DNA of 64,000 nt from contig JAGLOP010000011.1 of assembly GCA_023138835.1 (NCBI GenBank), positions 1 to 64,000 of the forward strand. The letters run 5' to 3'. Source of the stretch: Arcobacteraceae bacterium. GTDB lineage: Bacteria; Campylobacterota; Campylobacteria; Campylobacterales; Arcobacteraceae. Below, one piece after another: positions 34,498 through 44,445 of this stretch (its first letter is position 1; every line of letters begins with the position of its first letter). The notes under the pieces are model-generated. The model was given only the letters and a program-made list of their open reading frames with translations. It searched no databases and had not been told where the DNA came from. Both the position numbers and the translations under genes were made by a program.

Positions 34498-36735
34498 ATG
34501 TTTAAAAATATGACAATTAAACAAATACTAATAAGTGTTGGAATTGTATTGGTATTAATAACAACAGTAAATGTAGTAAATAGCTATAAACTGTTAAGAA
34601 GTATTGAAAATACAGTAACAGAAAAAGAGCATGATATATTGCCTCATGCTTTTAGTTTTTTAAATCTTAAAATTGATATTATTCAAGTTCAACAATGGCT
34701 TACAGATATATCTGCTACTAGAGCTAAAGAGGGATTTGATGATGGTTTTGTAGAAGCGGAAGTACATTTTAAAAGTGGTAATAAAATAATAGATCATTTA
34801 ATCACAGAACATGAAAGAATTAACGAACCTAAAATAGTACAAGAGTTAAAAAATTTTAAAAAAGATTTTGCTGATTTTTATCAAATTGGTATCAAAATGG
34901 CAAAAGTATATATTAAAGATGGAGCAGATGAAGGTAATAAAATGATGCTTCAACTTGATCCTTTTGCTGCTAAGTTAACTAAACATTTAGATCCATGGAT
35001 AAAAGAACATATAGATGAAAATGATGCTAAAGCTCATGAAATCGAAGAGATGATAAGTTCAGATGAAAAAATTATTATGCTATTTGGACTTGTACTTATT
35101 GCTTTTACTATAGGTATGTTTATATTGTTATCTTCTAAAATTATGGCATCAATTAGAGTGTTAAATAACGGTATTTTAAATCTTGCTACTAAAAATGACA
35201 CTTCTTCAAGGGTAGAAATCGTATCAAAAGATGAAATTGCAGAAGTATCTCAAAATTTTAATAATTATCTACAAACTATAGAAGATGGACTTGCACAAGA
35301 TAATATTGTGATAAAAGAGATAGATGATGTTGTTACTAAAACACAAAATGGCTTTTTTGCACACAAAGTTAAAAGTAATGCAAATAATCAAAATATAAAT
35401 GAAATCAAAAATAAGTTAAATGACTTATTAACTGATCTTTCATTAAAATTTGATACGATTGTTAAAACTTTAGTTGAGTATGGAAATGCAAATTTTGAAC
35501 ATAAAGTTGATTTGCAAGATGCAACTGGAAGTATAGGTTCAGTTTTATTAGGTGCTAGAGCAATAGGAAGTAATGTTTCAGAGCTGATTGCTACTATTAT
35601 GTTAACAGGTGAAGAGTTAAAAAAAGAGATTGATATTTTATCTGATACTTCAGAATCCCTGTCAGCCTCATCAAATCAGCAAGCAGCAAATCTTGAAGAA
35701 ACTGCAGCAGCACTTGAGGAAGTTACAAGTAATATTGTTAATAATAGTGAAAATGTAGTTAAAATGGCTTCTTATGCTAATGAGGTAACAAACTCAGTAA
35801 ATAGTGGTCAAGAACTTGCAAATAAAACAGCATCATCAATGGAAGAGATAGACGTGGAAGTAAATGCTATTAGTGAAGCAATTTCAGTAATCGATCAAAT
35901 AGCATTTCAAACAAATATTCTTTCTTTAAATGCTGCAGTTGAAGCAGCGACAGCAGGTGAGGCAGGAAAAGGATTTGCTGTTGTTGCACAAGAGGTGAGA
36001 AATCTAGCATCTCGTTCAGCAGAAGCTGCAAATGAGATTAAGACTTTAGTTGAATCTGCTACAAATAAAGCAAATGAAGGTAAGAATATAGCTACAGATA
36101 TGATAGCAGGGTATAATAAATTAAATGAAAATATTAGCAATACAATAGAGTTAATAGATAATGTTGCAACTGCCTCTAAAGAGCAGCAGATTGGAATTGA
36201 GCAAATAAATGATGCTGTTACACAGCTAGATCAAGCTACTCAAGAAAATGCTGCTTCTGCTTCACAAATAAATGACCTATCTACTGAAGTTGATAATCTT
36301 TCGGGAAAACTACTTGATGTAGCCAACCATGCTAAATTTGACCATCAAGCAAAAGAGCAGGTATGTGATGTAGATATGTTCTTTGAATTAAATAGATTAA
36401 AGTTAGATCATATTAATTTTAAAGATACAAACTTTGCAAAAGTTGGTGAACATACAACTTGGAAAGTAAAAACTGATCATGAGTGTAATTTAGGTAAGTG
36501 GATAGATGAAGCTGAGAAAAATGGGAAAGAGTTTACTAAAAATTCAAACTGGAGTAAACTAAAAGATATACATGCAAAAGTTCATGGTGGTGTACAAGGC
36601 TATATTGATGCAAATGCTAATCATGCCAATAATAATGAGTTAAGTTCTATTGCAAAAGATATTGAAAATAATATTTCAGATGTATTTTGGTCAATTCAAC
36701 AAGTTAAAATAGATAATTGTAATGCGCTAAAATAA
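34498..36735 (+). CDS. Membrane chemoreceptor with C-terminal CZB zinc-binding domain
   Basis: Two membrane helices (about 9-27 and 190-212 from this start) flank a four-helix periplasmic domain; HAMP and a second HAMP-like region (about 270-330) lead to the signalling domain with hairpin tip [20 protein letters not shown]-type sequence near 465-485. The C-terminal 120 residues are a CZB domain: [16 protein letters not shown] and HAKVH supply the His, Cys, His, His zinc ligands. GTG at 34492 was rejected as start because AAGGGA at 34486-34491 is spaced correctly for ATG 34498. CZB receptors are known to sense zinc or hypochlorite. Confidence 0.93.
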   Translation: MFKNMTIKQILISVGIVLVLITTVNVVNSYKLLRSIENTVTEKEHDILPHAFSFLNLKIDIIQVQQWLTDISATRAKEGFDDGFVEAEVHFKSGNKIIDHLITEHERINEPKIVQELKNFKKDFADFYQIGIKMAKVYIKDGADEGNKMMLQLDPFAAKLTKHLDPWIKEHIDENDAKAHEIEEMISSDEKIIMLFGLVLIAFTIGMFILLSSKIMASIRVLNNGILNLATKNDTSSRVEIVSKDEIAEVSQNFNNYLQTIEDGLAQDNIVIKEIDDVVTKTQNGFFAHKVKSNANNQNINEIKNKLNDLLTDLSLKFDTIVKTLVEYGNANFEHKVDLQDATGSIGSVLLGARAIGSNVSELIATIMLTGEELKKEIDILSDTSESLSASSNQQAANLEETAAALEEVTSNIVNNSENVVKMASYANEVTNSVNSGQELANKTASSMEEIDVEVNAISEAISVIDQIAFQTNILSLNAAVEAATAGEAGKGFAVVAQEVRNLASRSAEAANEIKTLVESATNKANEGKNIATDMIAGYNKLNENISNTIELIDNVATASKEQQIGIEQINDAVTQLDQATQENAASASQINDLSTEVDNLSGKLLDVANHAKFDHQAKEQVCDVDMFFELNRLKLDHINFKDTNFAKVGEHTTWKVKTDHECNLGKWIDEAEKNGKEFTKNSNWSKLKDIHAKVHGGVQGYIDANANHANNNELSSIAKDIENNISDVFWSIQQVKIDNCNALK

Positions 36736-36757
36736 GAATTTAAATAATCTTATTTTT
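36729..36757 (+). terminator. Possible AT-rich terminator after the chemoreceptor
   Basis: AAATAAGA (36730-36737) and TCTTATTT (36748-36755) form an 8-base stem with a T-rich tail. All pairs but one are A-T, so strength is doubtful. Confidence 0.4.
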
Positions 36758-36821
36758 AAATTTATACAGTTAAATTTACAGTCTTAATAGGCTGGTGATA
36801 TAAGATGCCGAAAGAGATTTT

Positions 36822-36924
36822 AAATTTATTCGCAACTTAGTATATTTTTCAGTGAAATTATGTCAAAATATACTAAGTGATTTAAAAGAAATTGGTGGAC
36901 TTACACAGTTTAGTTTACAGTCTC
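36822..36924 (+). mobile_element. IS256-family remnant: transposase tail and right inverted repeat
   Basis: Bases 36822-36880 match the end of the transposase at 32291 almost base for base, giving QLSIFFSEIMSKYTK and a TGA stop where the intact copy has QLSIFFSEIMSKYIK and TAA. After 16 bases comes the right terminal repeat 36897-36924 (GGACTTACACAG ... ACAGTCTC), the partner of the repeat at 32207. Nothing of the rest of the transposase is left here. Confidence 0.75.
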
Positions 36925-36987
36925 TTTTTCATTAAGCCTTTATAATTGGTTCTTTTATTTGATTTATTTTAGTAACAGTAGTTGCTT

Positions 36988-38502
36988 CTATATTTTACAA
37001 TTATCCCTTTTGGTTTGCTGAATTGTCCAAAATACATCTGATATGGCTTTATCAACTTCTAATGTTTCATTTAATACTTTATCAATATTATTTGAAGCAC
37101 AATTATCTACTATATTTTGAACTCCATTATGTACTTTGTGATGCACCTCTTTTAAATGTGTCCAATTATTGGTTTTAGTAAATTCTTTACCATTTCGTTC
37201 TTGTTCATCTATCCATTTTCCTAAATTACATTCATGGTCTGTTTTAACCTTCCATGTTGTTTTACTATCTAATTTTTTTAGGTTACTATCTTTAAAATTG
37301 ATATGGTCAAGTTTTAATTTATTTAATGCAAACATCATATCTATATCACAAACTTGTTCTTTAGATGTTTTTGTATAAGTTGTATGATTTACTACATCTA
37401 CAAGTTTTGCAGATAGTTGTTGTATGTGTTCACTTTGACTACTTATTTGAGCAGCAGCTGATGCATTCACTTGTGTAGTTTGGTCAAGATCAGTAACTGC
37501 ATCATTAATTTGTTCAATTGCTTGCTTTTGTTCATCACTGGCTTTTGATACATCTTCAATTAATTCTATAGTATTACTAATATTATCATTTAGTGAATGA
37601 TAGCCATCTATCATATTTGTAGCAATCTCTTTTCCTATTGCTGATTTTTCAGTAGCACTATGAACAAGGTCTTTAATCTCTTTTGCTGCTTCAGCACTTC
37701 TTGTTGCAAGATTTCTAACCTCTTGTGCAACTACTGCAAATCCTTTTCCAGCTTCTCCCGCAGTTGCTGCTTCAACTGCAGCATTAAGTGAAAGAATATT
37801 TGTTTGAAAAGCTATTTGGTCAATGACTGTAATGGCATCACTAATTGCGTTTACTTCTACATTAATACTTTCCATTGAATCTACTGTATCGTTTGCTAAT
37901 TTCTCACCTTTTTTTACTGAACTGCTAACTACATGAGACAATTCTAACATTTGAGACGTATGTTCACTATTACTAATAATTGTACTTGTAACCTCCTCAA
38001 GAGCAGCCGCTGTTTCTTCAAGGCTTGCAGCTTGTGCATTTGAAGCAGATGATAATGAAGCTGAAGCTTTAGATAATTCAATCATTTCTAAATTTAACTC
38101 TTCTGATGTCATATCAAGTAACGCTAAAAGCTCAGATATGCTACTTCCTAAACTTCTTACACCTAATATAATTGAACCCATTTTACCACTTAAATTATCT
38201 GTACTTACTTCATATTCAAAATTTGCATTTCCATATTCTATAAGTGTATGTATTGCTTGGTCTGCAAATTTAGCATTAGATTCTAAAGCCTTATTTAAAT
38301 TATCTCTAATTAAATTTAGTTTAGGATTTGAACTATCTTGTTTAGCTGTTACATCATATAAGCCTTTTTCAACTTTTAATAATACTTCATTAACCTCTTC
38401 AAGTAGCACATCTTCTCTATCTCGTCTAGCTTCATACTCTTCAACTTTAGCCTTTAGTTTAGCTATCTCTTCATCTTTTGCTCTAGTGTTGCAGAAAAAC
38501 AT
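36988..38502 (-). CDS. Cytosolic chemoreceptor with CZB domain (TlpD-like)
   Basis: 504 residues without any membrane segment. A coiled-coil start (about 8-40) and a HAMP-like region (about 45-120) lead to a signalling domain nearly the same as in the neighbouring receptor at 34498, with the [14 protein letters not shown] tip near 245. The CZB domain at the end carries [16 protein letters not shown] and HHKVH zinc ligands. The architecture is that of Helicobacter TlpD, a soluble receptor for oxidant and metal signals. It is transcribed towards the membrane CZB receptor, with the IS256 remnant between them; the pair probably stems from duplication. Confidence 0.92.
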   Translation of the reverse strand: MFFCNTRAKDEEIAKLKAKVEEYEARRDREDVLLEEVNEVLLKVEKGLYDVTAKQDSSNPKLNLIRDNLNKALESNAKFADQAIHTLIEYGNANFEYEVSTDNLSGKMGSIILGVRSLGSSISELLALLDMTSEELNLEMIELSKASASLSSASNAQAASLEETAAALEEVTSTIISNSEHTSQMLELSHVVSSSVKKGEKLANDTVDSMESINVEVNAISDAITVIDQIAFQTNILSLNAAVEAATAGEAGKGFAVVAQEVRNLATRSAEAAKEIKDLVHSATEKSAIGKEIATNMIDGYHSLNDNISNTIELIEDVSKASDEQKQAIEQINDAVTDLDQTTQVNASAAAQISSQSEHIQQLSAKLVDVVNHTTYTKTSKEQVCDIDMMFALNKLKLDHINFKDSNLKKLDSKTTWKVKTDHECNLGKWIDEQERNGKEFTKTNNWTHLKEVHHKVHNGVQNIVDNCASNNIDKVLNETLEVDKAISDVFWTIQQTKRDNCKI

Positions 38503-38708
38503 AACACACCCTTTTTATAAATTATTGTGATAAGTGTAATATATAAATGTATCCATAATGTATTGATAAATGGATAAATTGACATTAAATATACACCTGT
38601 CATTTTATTGTAACATTTCAAAGTGTCAGATCAGTGTCAATTTAAAATATATTTAACAATTATTGATAAGATGTATCCAAAATTAATATACATATTACAT
38701 TATATAAT
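38503..38708. other. Non-coding stretch upstream of the TlpD-like gene
   Basis: About 200 AT-rich bases contain AAAGTGTCAGATCAGTGTCAATTT near 38629, a direct repeat of GTGTCA with a 12-base period, beside the integrase tail. No gene is visible. It should hold the promoter of the leftward chemoreceptor gene. Confidence 0.4.
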
Positions 38709-38828
38709 GAAGATATACTTTGGATTTCAAATATGTTAGGTCATACAGATTCTACAATGACATTATCAAAATATTCACGATATATTAAACGTGATAAAAA
38801 GGAAAGGGCAAGGTTTTTAGATAATTAA
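38709..38828 (+). pseudogene. C-terminal tail of a tyrosine recombinase/phage integrase
   Basis: The frame reads EDILWISNMLGHTDSTMTL followed by SKYSRYIKRDKK-like residues and stops at 38826-38828. The LGH-x-(D/S)-(S/T)-(M/T)-T...Y motif is the last catalytic box of tyrosine recombinases (His and the Tyr nucleophile, here in KYSRYIK). No start codon, catalytic Arg or N-terminal domain remains. It lies 68 bases from two tandem tRNA-Asn genes, the usual setting for an integrated island, so it is probably the scar of one. Confidence 0.8.
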
Positions 38829-38896
38829 TAGTCCAAAGTGTCACCAAATTGGCACCATATAATAAGAATTTTGTTTGGGGATATAAGTTTTTGTAA

Positions 38897-38971
38897 TGGC
38901 TCCGGATGCTGGGATCGAACCAGCGACCAAATGATTAACAGTCATCTACTCTACCGCTGAGCTAATCCGGA
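38897..38971 (-). tRNA. tRNA-Asn (GTT)
   Basis: 75 bases on the minus strand. The acceptor arms TCCGGAT/ATCCGGA pair fully, the D arm reads AGCTCAGCGGTAGAGT, the anticodon loop is CTGTTAA and the T arm has GGTTCGATCCC. CCA is encoded. It differs from the next copy mainly in the acceptor and T stems. Confidence 0.95.
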
Positions 38972-39000
38972 ATCTATTTTTTCTATAAAACTAAATAAAG

Positions 39001-39075
39001 TGGCTCCGGCACCTGGGATCGAACCAGGGACCAAATGATTAACAGTCATCTACTCTACCGCTGAGCTATGCCGGA
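39001..39075 (-). tRNA. tRNA-Asn (GTT), second copy
   Basis: 75 bases on the minus strand with acceptor arms TCCGGCA/TGCCGGA, the same D and anticodon arms as the copy at 38897, anticodon GTT and encoded CCA. The T stem CCTGG/CCAGG carries compensating changes, so both are likely functional. Confidence 0.95.
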
Positions 39076-39186
39076 ATCTGTATCTTGTTTTAAGAGGAGG
39101 AATTATAGTAGAAAAATGTTATTTTGTCAAGTATATTTTTATTAATTTTGTTTAAATTATAAAAACTTTTGGAATTTATGATAATC

Positions 39187-40851
39187 TTATTGAATCCAGA
39201 CTTTTAGAAGTAAAATCCTGATTGATTCTGTTAAATTCTTGCTTAAAAATTGGTTTATTTCATTTCCTCTAAATATATTTTTTAGGTATTGTTTTTCGTT
39301 TTCTTCGTTTTGTATTTTATTTTTTGGAAACGGTTGTAGATAAATTTTTTTATTTGTGTATATTTTGCAAAGAAACCAAAAGCTTAAAAAGTTCTCACTA
39401 TATGTATTTAAAATATTTGAGCTAAAATCTTGAAAATCATTAAAATCACTATTGATAAATTCATCTATTACTATATCTATTAGATTATTCAGCTCTCTTA
39501 ACGGTACTGCCCAATAAATCATTCTCCCAGCGGCTTTACCTGTTGAGTATTGCGCTCCTAAAAAGAATCTTACTGCTTGTTCTTTATTGCCATAAGCATT
39601 TGTTCTGATTGAGATAAGTCCTATATCACAAAATTGATGCCTTCCGCAACCTTTCAGGCATCCGCTATAGCCAATGTTGATATTGTGTTGTTCCAGCTTT
39701 TTTATATCTAAATTATATGCTTTGTCTTTTACATCAAATATAGAGAAAAAACAATATTTACCACCTGCGCAAGCTAAAATATTTGAACTTCCTTGGTTGT
39801 TTTCAAATGGTGTATTACTATTTTTTAAACCAATTAAATAGATGTTTTGATCGTTTCCAAGCTTTATTTGTAGATTTTCTTTTTTTGCAAATTTTATTAT
39901 TGTGTTTAATTCTAAACTTTCCAATTCTCCAAAATTTGTTTGGTATCTAAAACAATATTTATTATTTCTAATTGGAATAAAATCTTTATAATCCTCTTTT
40001 GTTATTAGTGTGTCGCCCGCTTCACACAGAGTAGCGGTATAAAATTCTAAAATACATTTTTTAAACTCTAATAATCCTATCTTTTCTATTAGACTAAAAA
40101 GTCTTGTTTTGTTTCTTTTTTCTCTTAATCCGTATTTGTTGTATGCTTTAAGTATAGCTTCACATATATTTTTTACATTTTCTTTTTCTACAAATATATT
40201 TGCACATTTTGCTATTTTGTTATTTTTTCCGCCAAGATATATGTTAAATCCATATTCTTCATCTTTTTTGGCTATTGCAAAATAAAGGTCATTACTAAAA
40301 AAAGATGTTATATTTGAGGTGTTTCCGCTGATTGCAATATTAAATTTTCTAGGCAGCATACTTGAAAATTCATCTTTTTTTAAAAAAATATCTTCAATCT
40401 CTTTTACAATAGGAAAAACCTCTATTTTTGAAGACAATCCAACGCCGTCAAGTGGATCACTTGTGATGTTTCTTATATTATCGCCTAAGGTTAGATAACT
40501 GCCAAGTTGGGTTAAATTTATCTCTTCATATATGTCAAATATATCTTTATTTAAAATCTGATGAAATTCTATTTGTGCCCTTGCTGTCAGGATTAATTTG
40601 GTATTGTATCTCTTTGAAATTTCTGAAATATGTTCAAACTGTTTAATTGAAATATGCCCGGCACTAATTCGCACTCGTATCATACAAACTTCCGGAGTCA
40701 TTTTAAAATTGTAAATACCGACACTTTTTAAGTAAAATCTAGATTCTTCGTCTAAATTATTAAAGTCACAATTTTTAAAGTTTTTTAGAAAATGTGACGG
40801 ATGCTGTTTATTTTTTAGTTTTTCTATACTATTTAGATTCATAAAATTCAA
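39187..40851 (-). CDS. Siroheme nitrite/sulfite reductase family protein
   Basis: A 554-residue ferredoxin-type nitrite/sulfite reductase with the two ferredoxin-like halves of the family. The iron-sulfur/siroheme ligands are present: CAGGKYC near 360 and GCLKGCGRHQFC near 400-411. The N-terminal half has the conserved RIRISAGHIS-type segment and TARAQIEFH near 83, and NITSDPLDG near 138. It would reduce nitrite to ammonia or sulfite to sulfide in the cytoplasm; sequence alone does not separate them. Its start overlaps the end of the radical SAM gene by 23 bases. No siroheme-synthesis gene is adjacent. Confidence 0.88.
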   Translation of the reverse strand: MNFMNLNSIEKLKNKQHPSHFLKNFKNCDFNNLDEESRFYLKSVGIYNFKMTPEVCMIRVRISAGHISIKQFEHISEISKRYNTKLILTARAQIEFHQILNKDIFDIYEEINLTQLGSYLTLGDNIRNITSDPLDGVGLSSKIEVFPIVKEIEDIFLKKDEFSSMLPRKFNIAISGNTSNITSFFSNDLYFAIAKKDEEYGFNIYLGGKNNKIAKCANIFVEKENVKNICEAILKAYNKYGLREKRNKTRLFSLIEKIGLLEFKKCILEFYTATLCEAGDTLITKEDYKDFIPIRNNKYCFRYQTNFGELESLELNTIIKFAKKENLQIKLGNDQNIYLIGLKNSNTPFENNQGSSNILACAGGKYCFFSIFDVKDKAYNLDIKKLEQHNINIGYSGCLKGCGRHQFCDIGLISIRTNAYGNKEQAVRFFLGAQYSTGKAAGRMIYWAVPLRELNNLIDIVIDEFINSDFNDFQDFSSNILNTYSENFLSFWFLCKIYTNKKIYLQPFPKNKIQNEENEKQYLKNIFRGNEINQFLSKNLTESIRILLLKVWIQ

Positions 40852-41737
40852 CGCTTGCTATAGTGTTTTTAATAATTAAACCTTTTTTTACCAGCTCCTT
40901 GAATATATTTTGAGAAGTTTCATCAAAAAGATTTTCTATATCCAAAAGAGTAAGCGGTCTCATTTTGAGTGTTTGTATGATTTCATCTTTAGTAAAGAAT
41001 TGTTGTTTTATTTTTTGACTGGTTCTTGCTGTAATATTTATTGGCAATTTGCCTAAGTCATTTTGTATCTGTCTTAATTTTTCATAACTAATTGGCATCA
41101 CATCGTAAGCTGGCGGTCTATCAATCGTCCCTAAGTCAATTCTGTCCGGTTTTATTTTATCAAGTGCAGCTTTTAATGCTTTGATATCATCTATTTTATC
41201 GTTTACATCCTTAACCAAAAGTACTTCGATTACAAATTCACCTTTATAGATTTTTTTAAATTCAACCATTCCGTTTATAATGTCAGCAATATCAATATCG
41301 CCAAATGCTCTGTCAATTTTACGAAAACCTTTAGGATTTGCACAGTCAAGAGAAAGTTTAACTATATCAATTTTGGATAGTGTATTTTGAATATTTTTAT
41401 CGTTAATATTTGCACCATTTGAAAGTATAAGGGTTTTTACATCTCCTTTTATCTTGTCTATTTCATCTATGAGTTCATCAAGATATGGATAAAGAGTTGG
41501 TTCACCGTTTGCCGTAAGAGTTATAACATCCAAATTTTTATGTTTTAAAAGTGAAGTTTTGAGTTCAGTTATAATTGTATCAATCGGCACAATTTTATCT
41601 TGATGGTCTGTTGTTTGTGCCGGTGCTAATTCACAATACAAGCAGTCAAAATTGCATTGTTTTTGATAAGGGCTTAAATCTACACCCAAGCTCATCCCAA
41701 AACGTCGAGATGGAACGGGACCGAAAGTTAATTTCAA
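40829..41737 (-). CDS. Radical SAM protein (COG0731-like)
   Basis: The protein begins LTFGPVPSRRFGMSLGVDL and has the 4Fe-4S motif CNFDCLYC (Cys28, 32, 35 region), a pattern typical of a family of small Fe-S oxidoreductases related to the wyosine enzyme. TLTANGEPTLYPYLDEL near 108 is the conserved GEP SAM-binding region. A C-terminal winged-helix-like tail (about 245-302) contains two short helices. The reaction is unknown. It lies between the siroheme reductase, which it overlaps, and hemE; a link to tetrapyrrole chemistry is possible but unsupported. Confidence 0.85.
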   Translation of the reverse strand: MKLTFGPVPSRRFGMSLGVDLSPYQKQCNFDCLYCELAPAQTTDHQDKIVPIDTIITELKTSLLKHKNLDVITLTANGEPTLYPYLDELIDEIDKIKGDVKTLILSNGANINDKNIQNTLSKIDIVKLSLDCANPKGFRKIDRAFGDIDIADIINGMVEFKKIYKGEFVIEVLLVKDVNDKIDDIKALKAALDKIKPDRIDLGTIDRPPAYDVMPISYEKLRQIQNDLGKLPINITARTSQKIKQQFFTKDEIIQTLKMRPLTLLDIENLFDETSQNIFKELVKKGLIIKNTIASVEFYESK

Positions 41738-41751
41738 ATTATAAATTAAAG

Positions 41752-42795
41752 TTAGTGCTTTGCACTAACTCTCTGACACTCACTTACGAAGTGTATTGCA
41801 TTTTCAACCGGTACATCCGGAAGTATTCCATGACCTAGATTAAAGATATGACGGCTAGTTCCCATAATATCTTGTATAGCTTCTACACTAGCCGTTGTCA
41901 TCTCTTTATCATATAATCTACATGGCTCCATATTTCCTTGAAGTACATATTTATCACCTAATTTCTCTTTTGCCAAGCTCATTGGAGTTGACCAATCTAC
42001 ACCAAATACATCAAAGTTACCATAAACTTTATCTAAAAATGCAGGAATACCTTTTGGGAACATGATAATAGGAATATGTGGATATTTTTCTTTTAAATAT
42101 TCAGCAATCTCTACCATATATTTCCAAGAAAATTCATCATATAAATCAGGCTCAATAGCTGCCGCCCAAGAATCAAAGATTTGAACTACATCAATACCGG
42201 CTTCAATTTGTTTTTCCATATAAAGTTTTACAACTTCAGTTACTTTTGCCAAGATATTATGTAAAAGTTCAGGATTTGAATACATCATTTTTTTACAAAT
42301 ATTGTATGTTTTTGTACCTTGTCCCTCAATCATATAAGTTGCAAGTGTCCAAGGAGCACCAGTAAAACCAATAAGTGCTATATCATCTCCTCTTTCATCT
42401 AATTGCTCTCTTAATAGCTTAATAGTATCAAATACATATGTTAATTTACTAGCAGCTTCATCTCCACCTATAAGTCTATCTAGGTCAGCTTGAGTTTCTA
42501 AAGGATCACTAAATTTTGGACCTTCACCTTTAACAAAAGATAAATCCATACCCATCTCATCTGGAATTACTAAAATATCACTAAACAAAATAGCTGCATC
42601 AACACCAACGATATCTAAAGGCTGAATAGTAACTTCAGCAGCTTTTTTTGGATCATGACAAAGATTTAAAAAATTTCCAGCTTCTGCTCTAACTGCCATA
42701 TATTCAGGAAGGTATCTCCCCGCTTGTCTCATCATCCATACTGGTGTATAAGGTGTCTCTTTTCCAAAACATGCATCTACAAAAATTTTTCCCAT
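41752..42795 (-). CDS. hemE: Uroporphyrinogen decarboxylase
   Basis: HemE removes the four acetate carboxyls of uroporphyrinogen III to make coproporphyrinogen III in heme synthesis. The conserved start [16 protein letters not shown] (Arg for substrate binding), the Asp in [23 protein letters not shown] and [12 protein letters not shown] with the late His are all seen. A longer frame opens at 42846, but AAAGGAAAA sits 7 bases before ATG 42795 and this gives 347 residues, the normal size; the longer start would also lie in a palindrome. The gene lies 14 bases upstream of the radical SAM gene on the same strand. Confidence 0.96.
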   Translation of the reverse strand: MGKIFVDACFGKETPYTPVWMMRQAGRYLPEYMAVRAEAGNFLNLCHDPKKAAEVTIQPLDIVGVDAAILFSDILVIPDEMGMDLSFVKGEGPKFSDPLETQADLDRLIGGDEAASKLTYVFDTIKLLREQLDERGDDIALIGFTGAPWTLATYMIEGQGTKTYNICKKMMYSNPELLHNILAKVTEVVKLYMEKQIEAGIDVVQIFDSWAAAIEPDLYDEFSWKYMVEIAEYLKEKYPHIPIIMFPKGIPAFLDKVYGNFDVFGVDWSTPMSLAKEKLGDKYVLQGNMEPCRLYDKEMTTASVEAIQDIMGTSRHIFNLGHGILPDVPVENAIHFVSECQRVSAKH

Positions 42796-42837
42796 TTTAT
42801 TTTTTCCTTTTATTATTTTTAATTTAATGTTTATATG

Positions 42838-42862
42838 CGTTCCCACTCAAAGAGTGGGAACG
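42838..42862. repeat. GC-rich perfect palindrome, REP-like
   Basis: CGTTCCCACTC (42838-42848), loop AAA, GAGTGGGAACG (42852-42862): 11 paired bases with no mismatch, unusually GC-rich for this DNA. It lies between the end of the YqhA gene and hemE. There is no strong T tract on either side, which speaks against a plain terminator; the sequence resembles REP elements of the GTTCCCACGC type. Confidence 0.7.
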
Positions 42863-42880
42863 AGTGTGTTCCAAGTTATT

Positions 42881-43393
42881 TTATTTTTTTCCAACTTTAC
42901 CCAAAAAGTAAAGTCCTACAGCCAATGCTGCAATTGATAATGCAAAATATAGCATTTCTAAAGCTGTTATGAATTCTGTATGTAAAACTCTTTGGAAAAA
43001 GTTTACAACTAGAACCATTACAATAACTTTTGCAATTTTATCTTTTAGTTGGTCAAGTGAATGGATAGCGAGTATTTTACTACCGGCTTTTTCGTTACTT
43101 GCTTCATCAATTTCAGAGATAAAAAGTTCATATATACCAAAAGAAAATATAAACATAACAACTGCTATTAAGTATAAATCAACTGCTCCAATAATTCCCG
43201 CTACTATATCTTCATGAAATTTTTCAGGATGTGCTCCGGTTATTATTGTATTAAATGTATAAACAGCAACTCCCCAAATATCCATGGAAGCTACGATAAA
43301 AAGTACAAAGGCACCAATTAATCCGAAAATTACAGCAAGTATAACTATAAATCTACTTCGCCAAATCATACCTTCAAATAATTTCTCTAGCAT
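42881..43393 (-). CDS. YqhA/UPF0114 family membrane protein
   Basis: A 170-residue inner-membrane protein with about four helices (near 15-37, 60-80, 105-122 and 130-165). The opening LFEGMIWRSRF and the segments around DLYLIAVVMFIFSFGIYELF and HSLDQLKDKIAKVIVM are characteristic of the UPF0114 family. Its function is unknown; it may be a channel or transporter subunit. It overlaps the end of asd by 7 bases and is followed by the GC-rich palindrome. Confidence 0.9.
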   Translation of the reverse strand: MLEKLFEGMIWRSRFIVILAVIFGLIGAFVLFIVASMDIWGVAVYTFNTIITGAHPEKFHEDIVAGIIGAVDLYLIAVVMFIFSFGIYELFISEIDEASNEKAGSKILAIHSLDQLKDKIAKVIVMVLVVNFFQRVLHTEFITALEMLYFALSIAALAVGLYFLGKVGKK

Positions 43394-44445
43394 AGTTCAT
43401 CTTTCATAAGCTCAATCCATTTAAGTCCAATTCTTACTGAATTGGTTGCAGCTCCTACTCTTACTTGATCTGCAACATTAAAAAAGTGTAAGATATTTTT
43501 TGCATAAATGTCTTTTCTAATTCTTCCTACTAAAGTAATATCAGTATCAGTAGATAAAATTGGCATAGGATAAATTCCCTCTTCAAGATTATCCATAACT
43601 TCTACATTTTCAAAATCATTGATAACTTTTCTACACTCATCTACATCTACATCAACATCTTCACCAAATGTAACGGTAATAGATTCACTATGACTTCTTA
43701 AAACTGGAACTCTAACACAAGTAGCAGCTACTTGGATATCTTTGTGAAGAATTTTTTGAGTTTCATAAACCATTTTTTCTTCCTCTTTTGTAAATCCACT
43801 TTCCATTGCCTTATCAACTTGTGGGATTACATTTAAAGCAATTTGATGACTAAAAGCTTCTTTTTGAGCTTCATTTAGAGAGAAGTTGAAAAAAGCTTGC
43901 ATTTGCATCACAAGCTCTTCCATACCGGCTTTTCCAGCTCCTGAAGTTGCTTGATAAGTTGATACATCAACTCTTTTAATCCCACCACTTTGGGCATAGA
44001 GGTCATCTAAAGGTTTAAGTGCCTGAACCATTTGAATTGTTGAACAATTTGGATTTGCAATAATTCCAGTTTCTTTCCATAGTTGTATATCTTCAGGATT
44101 AACTTCAGGCACAACTAAAGGGATATTTGGCTCCATTCTAAAATGACTTGTATTATCAATTACAACTGCACCACTTTCAACTGCATATTTTGCAAATTTT
44201 GCTGATATACTTCCACCTGCACTAAAAAATGCGATATGAACTTCATGTTCTTCAAACACAGTATCAGTTAATTCTACTACAGGATATTCTTTACCATTAT
44301 ATTCTATATTTTTACCCAAGCTATTAGCACTTGCCAGAGGTAATAGTTCTCCAACAGGAAAATTCAGATCACGCATTACTCTAAATAACTCTTCCCCAAC
44401 AGCACCAGTAGCTCCAACTACTGCTACATTATATTTTATACTCAT
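43387..44445 (-). CDS. asd: Aspartate-semialdehyde dehydrogenase
   Basis: Asd reduces aspartyl phosphate to aspartate semialdehyde with NADPH, the branch point to lysine/diaminopimelate, threonine and methionine. The NADP-binding VGATGAVGEEL is at 10-20, the catalytic Cys134 lies in NPNCSTIQM, and the catalytic His region SHSESITV lies near 250. At 352 residues it is normal for the family. Its ATG overlaps the stop of gyrA by one base, so the two form a unit that continues into the YqhA gene. Confidence 0.96.
   Translation of the reverse strand: MSIKYNVAVVGATGAVGEELFRVMRDLNFPVGELLPLASANSLGKNIEYNGKEYPVVELTDTVFEEHEVHIAFFSAGGSISAKFAKYAVESGAVVIDNTSHFRMEPNIPLVVPEVNPEDIQLWKETGIIANPNCSTIQMVQALKPLDDLYAQSGGIKRVDVSTYQATSGAGKAGMEELVMQMQAFFNFSLNEAQKEAFSHQIALNVIPQVDKAMESGFTKEEEKMVYETQKILHKDIQVAATCVRVPVLRSHSESITVTFGEDVDVDVDECRKVINDFENVEVMDNLEEGIYPMPILSTDTDITLVGRIRKDIYAKNILHFFNVADQVRVGAATNSVRIGLKWIELMKDELC

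Noticed and set aside
32207-36924. Calling the whole span a composite transposon
   Set aside because: Only one left and one right end are found and no target duplication was verified, so I report it as a finding rather than a feature.
38897-39075. Tandem tRNA-Asn as an attachment-site duplication
   Set aside because: The copies differ by compensating stem changes and are both complete, so they look like ordinary paralogues; no att repeat was found.
42796-42846. 17-residue N-terminal extension of HemE
   Set aside because: It begins in the palindrome, lacks family similarity, and a good ribosome site precedes the internal ATG.
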